From positions 1-64,000 of the forward strand of contig NZ_JABSQR010000019.1 of assembly GCF_013215705.1 (NCBI RefSeq): DNA of 64,000 bases, read 5' to 3'. The notes under the pieces are model-generated. The model saw nothing but the letters and a program-made list of their open reading frames with translations, was not told the origin of the DNA and searched no databases. This document shows, piece after piece, positions 46,303 through 54,586 of this stretch. Position 1 is the stretch's first letter. Each line of letters begins with the position of its first letter. Both the position numbers and the translations under genes were made by a program. The DNA comes from Moritella sp. (lineage in GTDB: Bacteria; Pseudomonadota; Gammaproteobacteria; Enterobacterales; Moritellaceae).

Positions 46303-46331
46303 ATATTAGAGTAAGCCCCTACCTCTTGCAA
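46303..46331 (-). promoter_or_regulatory. promoter of the tRNA operon
   Basis: A -35 TTGCAA (326-331), a 17-base spacer and a -10 TAATAT (303-308) are followed by a GC-rich CCCTCC discriminator, as is usual for stringently controlled stable-RNA promoters. Confidence 0.75.
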
Positions 46332-46430
46332 CCTTAATCGATAAAAACCAGTTTTTTTTTATTTACATGGCGAATTATTAGCCATTTCGACTAAGCTTCG
46401 ACTCGAAAACATGAATAAAATCCATTTTGG

Positions 46431-47390
46431 TTATATTTCAGCGCGTCGCAATGATACTTCACCACCAACGAATGGGCTAATAACACCGTCAATTTCTAAC
46501 AATAATGCGCCACTATGATCGATCCCTTTCGCGATACCGTATTTTTTCTTGTTACCTATAGTCAATACCACAGGGCTATCTCTAAACGCATCACAACAAT
46601 TCCACTCTTCAACAAAGTGTCCAAAACCAAACGACTCGAAATCAGTCAAAATTTTGATTAAGTGAGTTAAATAAGACGTCGCTAATGCATTACGATCAAG
46701 CGAGTGCGGTAATTGTTGATTGATATCAGTCCAAGCTTGGTCTATCTCTAGCCCTGCTTGCAATGGCATATTAACGTTAAGCCCCAAGCCGATGACTAAA
46801 TGGCATTCACCACCAGCAGTAGCAATGATTTCGACCAGTACACCTGCAATCTTTTTACCATCCACATACACATCGTTCGGCCATTTCAATTGGGTATTAA
46901 CAATACCCAGGTCGGTGAGTGTGCGTGCAACAGCAATGCCGATGACTAAACTTAAACCGGAGGCAGCTTGGATCCCAGCATCTAAACTCCAGTAAGTACT
47001 GGTATAAAGGTGCGAGCCATAAGGTGACACCCATTTTTTACCACGGCGTCCGCGCCCGGCAGTCTGATATTCGGCAAAGCAGCTGTGGCCTTTCTGTAAT
47101 AACGCGGCTTTATCTAATAAATGCTGATTGGTCGAGCCTAGCACTTGATGGCTCTCGACAGTCACACCACTCCCTGCAGCAATCTGCTCAGCATCGAGTA
47201 ATTGCAGCGGAGCAGATAGTTTATAACCTTTACCTGTCACCTTAAATACATCTAGGCCTATTGTTTCTAGTACCTTGATCTGCTTACTCACGGCCATGCG
47301 GCTTACACCGAGCGTTGCACCTAACGCTTCACCCGAATGAAACTCACCATCAGCAAGTAAGCGAATAAGTTGCTGCCGTGAAGTCGTCAT
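46431..47390 (-). CDS. birA: Biotin-protein ligase / biotin operon repressor BirA
   Basis: A 319-residue bifunctional protein. An N-terminal winged helix (about 1-60; GEALGATLGVSRMAVSKQIK) binds the bio operator, and the central catalytic domain has the biotinyl-AMP loop AGRGRRGKKWVSP near residue 112 and the KWPNDVYVDGKKIAGVL motif near 175. A short C-terminal SH3-like domain follows. It biotinylates acetyl-CoA carboxylase. The ATG at 47390 begins one base after the murB stop; a GTG at 47399 would overlap. Confidence 0.95.
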   Translation of the reverse strand: MTTSRQQLIRLLADGEFHSGEALGATLGVSRMAVSKQIKVLETIGLDVFKVTGKGYKLSAPLQLLDAEQIAAGSGVTVESHQVLGSTNQHLLDKAALLQKGHSCFAEYQTAGRGRRGKKWVSPYGSHLYTSTYWSLDAGIQAASGLSLVIGIAVARTLTDLGIVNTQLKWPNDVYVDGKKIAGVLVEIIATAGGECHLVIGLGLNVNMPLQAGLEIDQAWTDINQQLPHSLDRNALATSYLTHLIKILTDFESFGFGHFVEEWNCCDAFRDSPVVLTIGNKKKYGIAKGIDHSGALLLEIDGVISPFVGGEVSLRRAEI

Positions 47391-47391
47391 A

Positions 47392-48441
47392 TTAACCACG
47401 ACACACCTCCGCTAAGTTAGTCTCTCCGTCACGCCCCATAAATCTAACCTCATGCTGTAATTCAACACCAAAGCGTGTCTGCACTGTAGTTTGGATATGT
47501 TTCGCTAACGCGACAATATCACCCGCTGTCGCAGTTCCCGTATTGACAATAACCAGCGCTTGCTCGGTATGTACTTGCGCGCCACCTTGTTGATAACCTT
47601 TTAGTGCACATTGGTCTATCAACCAACCCGCGGCTAATTTTATATCACCACCGGCTGGATAATGCGGGATATTGGGATGCAGGGCGACGATTGCGTTAAA
47701 TTGTGCTTTATTGATGATCGGGTTCTTAAAGAAACTGCCCGCATTACCCAGTTTATTGGGATCGGGTAGTTTTTGTTGACGCGTCAGGCAAACCTGTTTA
47801 AAGATCGCCAATGCCGAGGTTTTATCCCCTAAACTCGCTAACGGGCCATAATTTATTTTGGCAATCCAAGGTTTGTGTAATTTAATACCGACAGCGGTGA
47901 TCACGGCGCTATTTTTAAGTTCACCTTTAAAAATACTGTCTCGGTAGCCAAATTGACATTCTGCTGGTGCATACCGATGTACCGTTAGAGTCTCAATATC
48001 AAGTACATCAACATAATCGCAGACATCCTTCAATTCAACACCATAAGCACCAATGTTTTGTACTGGCGCGGCACCGACGACTCCCGGGATCAACGCTAGA
48101 TTTTCTAATCCATCATAACCTTGAGCCAATGTCCATTGCACAAATTCATGCCAATTTTCACCAGCTGCTACGTGTAAGTACACCGCATCCTCAGCCGCTT
48201 CATTCACTGTGATACCCGTTAAGAAAATACGAATAACGAGTCCATCAAAGTCATCACAAAATAACAAATTACTGCCGCCACCCAGAATTAAGCGCTGGGG
48301 CGCGGGGAGTTGCAGCGCTAACTTAAGCTCACTTAACGTCGTCACTGTGACGAACTGCGAGGCATAAGCATCAACTCCAAAACTGGTATAGGGTTTTAAA
48401 TTGTGATTTTTTAGTATTTGCATGAAATAATTAACACTCAT
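47392..48441 (-). CDS. murB: UDP-N-acetylenolpyruvoylglucosamine reductase MurB
   Basis: A 349-residue FAD-dependent cytosolic enzyme that reduces UDP-GlcNAc-enolpyruvate to UDP-MurNAc. FAD-binding LILGGGSNLLF is near residue 52, ENLALIPGVVGAAPVQNIGAYG near 112, and the catalytic serine in KLGNAGSFFKNP near 230. It is a type I MurB like that of E. coli (342) and forms an operon with birA, as in that species. Confidence 0.96.
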   Translation of the reverse strand: MSVNYFMQILKNHNLKPYTSFGVDAYASQFVTVTTLSELKLALQLPAPQRLILGGGSNLLFCDDFDGLVIRIFLTGITVNEAAEDAVYLHVAAGENWHEFVQWTLAQGYDGLENLALIPGVVGAAPVQNIGAYGVELKDVCDYVDVLDIETLTVHRYAPAECQFGYRDSIFKGELKNSAVITAVGIKLHKPWIAKINYGPLASLGDKTSALAIFKQVCLTRQQKLPDPNKLGNAGSFFKNPIINKAQFNAIVALHPNIPHYPAGGDIKLAAGWLIDQCALKGYQQGGAQVHTEQALVIVNTGTATAGDIVALAKHIQTTVQTRFGVELQHEVRFMGRDGETNLAEVCRG

Positions 48442-48506
48442 AAGGCATAATTCCCTGCAGATAGTAACGTATCTGCAGGCAAAACCGAATAATAAAAGGT
48501 CACGAG

Positions 48507-48947
48507 ATGCAGTTTCAATGGTTAAATAAAATAGAGAACCCGCTAGTTAAGCCCTTCTATAAGCAATACCTACCCTATTCAAGACCCAATAAAGCCGAGC
48601 ATATTGCCGTTTTAAAAGATAATAGAAAACAGGGCAATACCATTATCGCCTGCGCGAGACTGCGCCCTATCGGTGAGTTATCTTTATTAACAGGGATGTT
48701 GGTATCGCCCGACTACCGTGGTCAACAACTCGGTCATCAATTATTACGCGATATGCGCCCGCACTTTGAGAATAATAAGACCTTTACTTTTGCCCTGCCT
48801 CATCTTGAACACTTTTATCGTCAGCATGATTTTTATCCCACAGCGCAAGCGCCAAACGATATCCAACAGCGTTTTTTAGCCTATCAAAAACAAGGAAAAA
48901 CACTGCTGTTATTAGGCTTTGATGATTCTAATCAAGCTGACATCTGA
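48507..48947 (+). CDS. GNAT-family N-acetyltransferase
   Basis: A 146-residue acetyltransferase. The acetyl-CoA pyrophosphate loop is visible as VSPDYRGQQLGHQLLRDM near residues 67-84, preceded by the beta-4 strand LLTGMLV. The N-terminal part is short and the C-terminus (HFYRQHDFYP) fits GNAT motif B. The substrate is unknown. It diverges from murB, sharing a 65-base interval. Confidence 0.82.
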   Translation: MQFQWLNKIENPLVKPFYKQYLPYSRPNKAEHIAVLKDNRKQGNTIIACARLRPIGELSLLTGMLVSPDYRGQQLGHQLLRDMRPHFENNKTFTFALPHLEHFYRQHDFYPTAQAPNDIQQRFLAYQKQGKTLLLLGFDDSNQADI

Positions 48948-49013
48948 TTATCTTTATAATAATATGAAATTACGTTAAGCTGATCACAGCCCATAATTAG
49001 ATTAATAGACATC

Positions 49014-50072
49014 ATGACAATTAAAACAGACGAACTTAGAACTACCTATATCGACCAGGTGATCACTCCAAGTCAACTGGTTAAAGAGTTTCCATTATCT
49101 GATAATGCCGCACAGCAGATCATCAACAGTCGTCGTGAAATCGAAGCGATTATTGCAGGCAAAGATAACCGCCTGCTGGTTATCATTGGCCCTTGCTCAA
49201 TTCATGATACTAGCGCCGCCTTAGATTACGCTCGCCGTCTAAAACCATTGCAAGAACAGTACAAAGACAGCTTAGTCATTGCAATGCGTGTGTACTTTGA
49301 AAAACCACGTACCATTGTGGGCTGGAAGGGTTTGATCAGCGACCCTGATTTAAACGGTAAATACCAAGCGAATAAAGGCTTACGTTTAGCTCGTAAACTG
49401 TTAGTTGATATCAGTGAAATCGGCTTACCAATCGCTACCGAATTTTTAGACATGGTCAACGGTCAATACATTGCGGACTTAATTAGCTGGGGTGCCATTG
49501 GCGCGAGAACCACCGAAAGCCAAGTGCACCGTGAAATGGCATCCGCGTTATCTTGTCCTGTGGGTTTCAAAAACGGTACTGATGGTAATACCAAAATTGC
49601 CATTGATGCAGTACGTGCAGCACAAGTATCACATATATTCTACTCGCCCGATAAAGATGGTTTCATGACGGTATACCAAACCCACGGTAATCCATTTGGT
49701 CATGTGATTTTACGTGGTGGTAAAGAGCCGAACTATGACAAATCACACATCGACGTGGCGACCAAAGCATTAAGTGATGCAGGTTTAACACCGTCTGTCG
49801 TGGTTGATTTTAGTCACGGTAATAGCCAAAAGCTCCACACCAATCAGCTACTTGTTGCTGAAGATGTGATGGCGCAAATGCGTACCGGTAGTATGCAGAT
49901 TTCAGGTATTATGGCTGAAAGTTTTATCGAAGAAGGCAACCAAGCCGTTGTAGCTGGCAAACCGCTTGTTTATGGTAAGAGTATTACCGATGCTTGCCTC
50001 CATTGGCAAGATACTGAAAAATTACTGGCAGACCTTGCCCAAGCAGCAAGTGATCGCATCGCCATCGTATAA
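49014..50072 (+). CDS. aroH: 3-deoxy-7-phosphoheptulonate synthase (AroH type)
   Basis: A 352-residue class I DAHP synthase, the first step of the shikimate pathway, condensing PEP and erythrose 4-phosphate. Signature segments are LLVIIGPCSIHD (metal Cys, near residue 60), GWKGLISDPDLNG, GARTTESQVHREM and VDFSHGN. Wording around TEFLDMVNGQYIADLISWGAIGA is closer to the tryptophan-sensitive AroH than to AroF or AroG, so I name it aroH; feedback specificity is inferred. I see no clear trp operator in the 66-base upstream gap. Confidence 0.9.
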   Translation: MTIKTDELRTTYIDQVITPSQLVKEFPLSDNAAQQIINSRREIEAIIAGKDNRLLVIIGPCSIHDTSAALDYARRLKPLQEQYKDSLVIAMRVYFEKPRTIVGWKGLISDPDLNGKYQANKGLRLARKLLVDISEIGLPIATEFLDMVNGQYIADLISWGAIGARTTESQVHREMASALSCPVGFKNGTDGNTKIAIDAVRAAQVSHIFYSPDKDGFMTVYQTHGNPFGHVILRGGKEPNYDKSHIDVATKALSDAGLTPSVVVDFSHGNSQKLHTNQLLVAEDVMAQMRTGSMQISGIMAESFIEEGNQAVVAGKPLVYGKSITDACLHWQDTEKLLADLAQAASDRIAIV

Positions 50073-50081
50073 GCTCAGTAC

Positions 50082-50347
50082 TATACCCATGGCCATTCAA
50101 AATGCTAATTCAGAGGCCAGCTTGAACACCAGAATAAGGCGCAATATGCAGAGAATGGTTATTCCCTTTTCAAATATTGCAACGCAGTGCTGGTTTTCAA
50201 GCTGGTCTCCCGCAGGGCAAGGCGAGAGGTAACCATCTTCGGTGTTATGAAGTCTTGATTTAGAATAACTAGATCATCAACTTCATGCCTTGAATCTGGT
50301 CACCTCTCGACTTGCTGATTTCTGCATTTTGAATGGTCATGGGTATA
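50082..50347. repeat. 266-bp palindromic element with 24-bp terminal inverted repeats
   Basis: The ends (50082-50105 and 50324-50347) are inverted copies with one mismatch in 24, starting TATACCCATG. Inner paired segments nest inside: CCAGCTTGAA/TTCAAGCTGG and CGAGAGGTAACCA/TGGTCACCTCTCG, so most of the element can fold. It has no transposase or convincing gene. It lies 9 bases after aroH. A non-autonomous MITE-like or REP-type repeat is likely. Confidence 0.75.
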
Positions 50348-50380
50348 TAATAGAATCAGTATTACATATAGACCATGCTA

Positions 50381-50409
50381 AAAAGCCGCGTTCATCACGC
50401 GGCTTTTTG
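50381..50409. terminator. bidirectional terminator between aroH and glpX
   Basis: A hairpin with AAAAGCCGCG arms (GCCGCG/CGCGGC) and a 7-base loop has T runs outward on both strands, serving convergent genes. Confidence 0.88.
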
Positions 50410-50450
50410 TTATCTCATCAATCACGCTTCTAATTTTATAAAATGATGTA

Positions 50451-51467
50451 TTATAAAATGATTTTTTGTAAATCTGCACTTTTTCGGTTAAGCATATGCG
50501 TTGATTGAATACGACGAATGGTGCCCGACTTACCACTAATAACCAAAGTTTCCGTCGTGGCAATATTACCTTTACGTTGCACACCTTCCACCAGATCGCC
50601 TTTAGTGATCCCTGTTGCGGCAAAAATTACATTATCTGTTTTCGCTAATCTATCCAATGGTAAGATCTCACCCACCACCAAACCGAGCGCCTGACAACGT
50701 GAAATTTCAATTTCACCTGCCGCGCGGTTTTCAGGAGTATCTCCTTTGACATCATGGCGTGCTAATAATCGCGCTTGCATGTTGCCACCCATTGCCCGAA
50801 TAGCCGCGGCTGAAATTACCCCTTCTGGCGCACCACCGATACAATACATCATATCGACGTCACTATCTGGCATGCAGCACAAGATAGATGCGGCAACATC
50901 ACCATCAGCTAATGCAAATACCCGTACGCCCATGGCTTGCATGGCTTTAATTTTATTATCGTGACGAGGTTTGGCTAACGTAACAACGGTTAACTCACGA
51001 ATATCTTTATTCAATACTTTAGCAACATTACGAATATTGTCTTCCAGCGATAAACTTAAATCAATGGCGTCTTTAGCGCCTGGGCCAACCACTAATTTTT
51101 CCATATACATGTCAGGTGCTTTTAGAAATGCGCCTTGTTCACCGACAGCCAATACGGCCACAGCATTAGATTGCCCCATTGCCGTCATCCGCGTACCTTC
51201 AATCGGATCAACGGCAATATCAACTGCGTCAGCGCCGGCTATTTGGGTGCCGACTTTCTCACCGATATACAGCATTGGCGCTTCATCGATTTCGCCTTCA
51301 CCAATAACAATTTCACCATCAATGTCGATTTTATTTAGCATCACACGCATGGCTTCAACAGCAGCTCCATCAGCAATATTCTTATCACCGCGGCCTAACC
51401 ATTTATAACCAGCAAGAGCAGCGGCTTCAACAACACGCGAAAATTCAATGGCAAGTGTACGATTCAT
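50451..51467 (-). CDS. glpX: Fructose-1,6-bisphosphatase class II GlpX
   Basis: A 338-residue Mn-dependent phosphatase of gluconeogenesis (336 in E. coli). The metal-binding segments GEIVIGEGEIDEAPML (near 55-70) and AVDPIEGT (near 85) are intact, and GGAPEGVISAAAIRAMGG lies near 188. It is alone in its transcript. A sedoheptulose-bisphosphatase side activity is known in the family but cannot be judged here. Confidence 0.95.
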   Translation of the reverse strand: MNRTLAIEFSRVVEAAALAGYKWLGRGDKNIADGAAVEAMRVMLNKIDIDGEIVIGEGEIDEAPMLYIGEKVGTQIAGADAVDIAVDPIEGTRMTAMGQSNAVAVLAVGEQGAFLKAPDMYMEKLVVGPGAKDAIDLSLSLEDNIRNVAKVLNKDIRELTVVTLAKPRHDNKIKAMQAMGVRVFALADGDVAASILCCMPDSDVDMMYCIGGAPEGVISAAAIRAMGGNMQARLLARHDVKGDTPENRAAGEIEISRCQALGLVVGEILPLDRLAKTDNVIFAATGITKGDLVEGVQRKGNIATTETLVISGKSGTIRRIQSTHMLNRKSADLQKIIL

Positions 51468-51587
51468 CTCTTAATTCCTATATATAAATAGGTACACTTT
51501 AAAGTACCACCTACTTAATTACAATTTGAGAGTCTTAATATTTAAATCTAATATCTAAAACTAAGCACTCCCAATACAACAGCATCA

Positions 51588-53504
51588 TTATGCGCTAATC
51601 ACCACATCCGTTTGTGGAATGCAGCTACACGCTAATATCTTCTTCGCCTTTTTACCATCATCCGTCAATGCATGGTCGGCAAGCACGCGCACTTCACCGG
51701 ACTCTAACGTCACTCGGCAAACGCCACAATAACCCGCACGGCAGTTATAGGGAATGTTGACACCATTTTTTTCAGCTTGTTCTAATAACGTGGTTTTGTT
51801 ATCACCAACAAAACTGGTATCCCAACTATCCAATAAGATAGTCACTGGTTTACCTGGGGTATCAGAATGTTTATGATCGCCAAAACTCTCTTGGAACTGC
51901 TGGTCAGCAGGCACATTCAATGCCGTGAGTGCAGTCGCCATTGTCGTCATAAAGGTTTCTGGACCACAGACATACGCAGAGCGGTCGCTAATATCACGCA
52001 CCACATCAGCCAACATTTGCTGATCAACACGTCCTCTTAAACCACTCCAATCGCTGTGGATACTTTCCCCCGTCAGAGTCAGTACCAAGCGCATATTGGT
52101 ATGTTGACGAGTCAGTAACTGTAACTCATCAAGGGCAATCAAATCCGCAGAGGTTTTAGCACTGTAGAAGAACACGATGTCTTTATCACATTCAGTATCC
52201 GCATAATAACGCGCCATCGATAACATCGGGGTGATGCCACTCCCCGCTGACAGCAGTAATAACTTGTGCGTCGTCGCAGTAAACGCATGGAAAGCGCCAC
52301 GTGGTGATGACGCCCCTAAACGACTGCCAACCGTTAAATTGTCATTCAACCAATTCGATGCTTTACCATCAGGTACGCGTTTTACCGTAATAGCTAATAA
52401 ATCAGGTCTGCTTGGTGAAGATGACAAGGTATAGTTGCGCATCACCAGATCCTGACCAATTTTTAAATTAAGGGTAATAAATTGACCGGGTTTATAATTT
52501 AATAACGCGGCAGGTTCAACACGAAAACGAAAAGTTTTAGTATCTGGCGTTTCATCAATAACCGCGACACAACATAGCTGTCGGGTTTCACCTTTACCCC
52601 ATAAGGTTTTGGCTTGTTGCACTGCGGGGTGTTTCACTATCGCTTTGGGCGCTGATACCACGGATTTCTGTTTAGGTCGATGGTCGGCATAAAACTTCGG
52701 CTGGTGATACTCCAATACTTCGATACTGTCGCCAAGCTTAATCTCGGCCGTATTATGACTAATCAAATTTTGGCCGAAATCAATCCGACCATCATTATCT
52801 TTACGGAATAAATTCAATGTTTTAAGCGGTTCTTTGTCGTCAGCAAAACGGGTTTCACCAGGACTCAAGGTTGTAAAAATACAGCGCTCACAAGCTTTAA
52901 CTAATTCAAATTCAGCATCACCAATTTTGATCCGTTTCCAAGTATCTTCAGCAAAAGGCTCACAACCCGTGACCACCAAATTAGTCCGAAATTGACGCAT
53001 GTCTATTGCTCGCGAGGTGCTACGGTTTAGTTCATCGAGGGAGGCTTGTGAGATTAATAACAGCGGGTAACCATCAGCAAAACCGACTTGTTTATCAACG
53101 TTAGCAACTTGGCGTGACGATTTGTCGCCAAAATAAAGTAACTGGCAGTCAACGCCCAAAAACTTAGTTAACCATCGATTCATGTCATCACTGCAGCGTT
53201 GCCCTTGAATAGCCGTCCCCCAAACAGTGACATCCGTATAATCTTGTTGCAGCTCTTTAAAGATGAAAGCAATCGGGGGCATGTGTGGCGCAGAAAGCAT
53301 AATACCTTGCGCAGAAACTTCAATCTTGATGGTCGATATTTTAGGTTGAGTTCGACCGGTAATAAAGTGTCCTTGCATGTCACTAATAATAAAGCGGCGA
53401 TCATGCTCTAAGCCCATTTCACTGACTTGAGAATGCGTTAAGTTAATTGCTTTTGCCGATTTTAATGGATAAATAGCAAGTGCTGATAATTTTATTTTAG
53501 CCAC
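51588..53504 (-). CDS. MOSC domain fused to a ferredoxin-type NAD(P)H oxidoreductase
   Basis: A 638-residue cytosolic fusion. Residues about 1-120 are the MOSC N-terminal beta barrel (LAIYPLKSAKAINL) and about 120-265 the MOSC domain with its conserved Cys in KACERCIFTTLSPGE, as in YcbX. Residues about 305-530 are a ferredoxin-reductase module with FAD-binding RNYTLSSSP and NAD-binding GSGITPMLS. About 545-638 is a plant-type 2Fe-2S domain with CRAGYCGVC and a later Cys. MOSC proteins hold a molybdenum cofactor and reduce N-hydroxylated compounds; the fused reductase would supply electrons directly. The substrate is unknown. Confidence 0.88.
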   Translation of the reverse strand: MAKIKLSALAIYPLKSAKAINLTHSQVSEMGLEHDRRFIISDMQGHFITGRTQPKISTIKIEVSAQGIMLSAPHMPPIAFIFKELQQDYTDVTVWGTAIQGQRCSDDMNRWLTKFLGVDCQLLYFGDKSSRQVANVDKQVGFADGYPLLLISQASLDELNRSTSRAIDMRQFRTNLVVTGCEPFAEDTWKRIKIGDAEFELVKACERCIFTTLSPGETRFADDKEPLKTLNLFRKDNDGRIDFGQNLISHNTAEIKLGDSIEVLEYHQPKFYADHRPKQKSVVSAPKAIVKHPAVQQAKTLWGKGETRQLCCVAVIDETPDTKTFRFRVEPAALLNYKPGQFITLNLKIGQDLVMRNYTLSSSPSRPDLLAITVKRVPDGKASNWLNDNLTVGSRLGASSPRGAFHAFTATTHKLLLLSAGSGITPMLSMARYYADTECDKDIVFFYSAKTSADLIALDELQLLTRQHTNMRLVLTLTGESIHSDWSGLRGRVDQQMLADVVRDISDRSAYVCGPETFMTTMATALTALNVPADQQFQESFGDHKHSDTPGKPVTILLDSWDTSFVGDNKTTLLEQAEKNGVNIPYNCRAGYCGVCRVTLESGEVRVLADHALTDDGKKAKKILACSCIPQTDVVISA

Positions 53505-53551
53505 GAATTAATTCCCTTACTGTAACGACGTTAACACCTTCAGATAACTGG

Positions 53552-54196
53552 TCATATAACTGAGAGCGCAATAAAATACTGAGCAAGATAATAGCTTACA
53601 ATAATAACGCCATAAGCACTATGGAACTGTTTTTTAAATCTATCGAATGCCAGGGTCGCATCTGAACACAAAAATACTAGCGCACCAATAAAAGCATAAA
53701 GACTGGCGGTATTATCCAAGCTAAAGTAACGTTCGCCACTGATCCACGCCATGACCACGATGATACTCATATACACAAAAACAGGCACTTTCATTGCCGC
53801 TAACGATGGCCATAGTATGGTTAAATACACCATTGCTATGATGGTTAAGGGCAAGATAAGCGCCCAAGAATAACTCAGTTCAACGTGCATCGAGAACGCA
53901 ATAATATACGTAAGGTGAGCTACCAAAAAACTCAATAAACCGGGAATAAATCTATCTTTGGGTAACATAAGAAATATATCGCCCAAGGTTGAGAGCAATA
54001 AACCCAGTAAGATCAGCCAGACATAATCATTAAGTTCAGGCGCTAGATACCAACACAGTGCAGTGATCGCAAGTGTCGTGACGGGCTTGAATACATAGAA
54101 TAACCATTTTCGGTCTTGGTAAGCACCATACAGATGCAGCAATGCACACACAGAAATAATCACAGAGCTCATCATTAACGTCGTTGTAAGTTCCAT
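53552..54196 (-). CDS. YhhN/TMEM86-family membrane protein
   Basis: A polytopic protein of about 214 residues with seven or eight hydrophobic helices, matching the YhhN (lysoplasmalogenase-like) family: LLLSTLGDIFLMLP near residue 70 and LVFLCSDATLAFDRF near 180, each holding a conserved Asp. Relatives cleave the vinyl-ether bond of lysoplasmalogens; whether this bacterium has such lipids is unknown. The ATG at 54196 is preceded by GGAAGAG; upstream in-frame starts are less likely. Confidence 0.82.
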   Translation of the reverse strand: MELTTTLMMSSVIISVCALLHLYGAYQDRKWLFYVFKPVTTLAITALCWYLAPELNDYVWLILLGLLLSTLGDIFLMLPKDRFIPGLLSFLVAHLTYIIAFSMHVELSYSWALILPLTIIAMVYLTILWPSLAAMKVPVFVYMSIIVVMAWISGERYFSLDNTASLYAFIGALVFLCSDATLAFDRFKKQFHSAYGVIIVSYYLAQYFIALSVI

Positions 54197-54404
54197 TTTG
54201 ACTCTTCCATTGCATCGAATAAATACTCGATTCTGAGTCATTTCCATCATCACATACAAGTATTAAAATGCGATATATGTGCGCGGGTTAACACTTACAA
54301 ACATAACAACCTGTAATATTACTAAAATAGTAGACAGAAATTAGCGAACTAGTCTAATTTATTCACTCATAAAACTTCTCATAGCACGGATGGAGATTAT
54401 CACC

Positions 54405-54551
54405 ATGGAACAGCAACAAGCATTACACAATCATCTTATCGCGATTGAAATGTATATTTGCCATTTAGGTAAAACATTTGAAGAAGCTTGTGAAGAACTG
54501 GATCTTGATATTACTGACCAGCTTGCCCTAAAAAGCATGATGGTGGCATAG
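54405..54551 (+). CDS. small acidic hypothetical protein (48 residues)
   Basis: A 48-codon frame with ATG at 54405 and GGAG about 9 bases upstream. The product is acidic and mostly helical in appearance, with the segment KTFEEACEELDLDITDQLAL. It has no signal peptide or membrane segment. I do not recognise a family. It stands alone between the YhhN and hybrid-kinase genes, both on the opposite strand. The ribosome site and codon pattern favour a real gene, but it may be chance. Confidence 0.5.
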   Translation: MEQQQALHNHLIAIEMYICHLGKTFEEACEELDLDITDQLALKSMMVA

Positions 54552-54586
54552 GTAAGCCGTAAATAGCTGAAAATGCTCGGATAACG

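Noticed and set aside
50082..50347. Insertion sequence with a transposase
   Set aside because: No frame long enough or similar to a transposase is present; only the ends are transposon-like.
50378..50623. Small open frame at the glpX 3' end
   Set aside because: It overlaps the terminator hairpin and glpX in another frame, with no sign of being coding.
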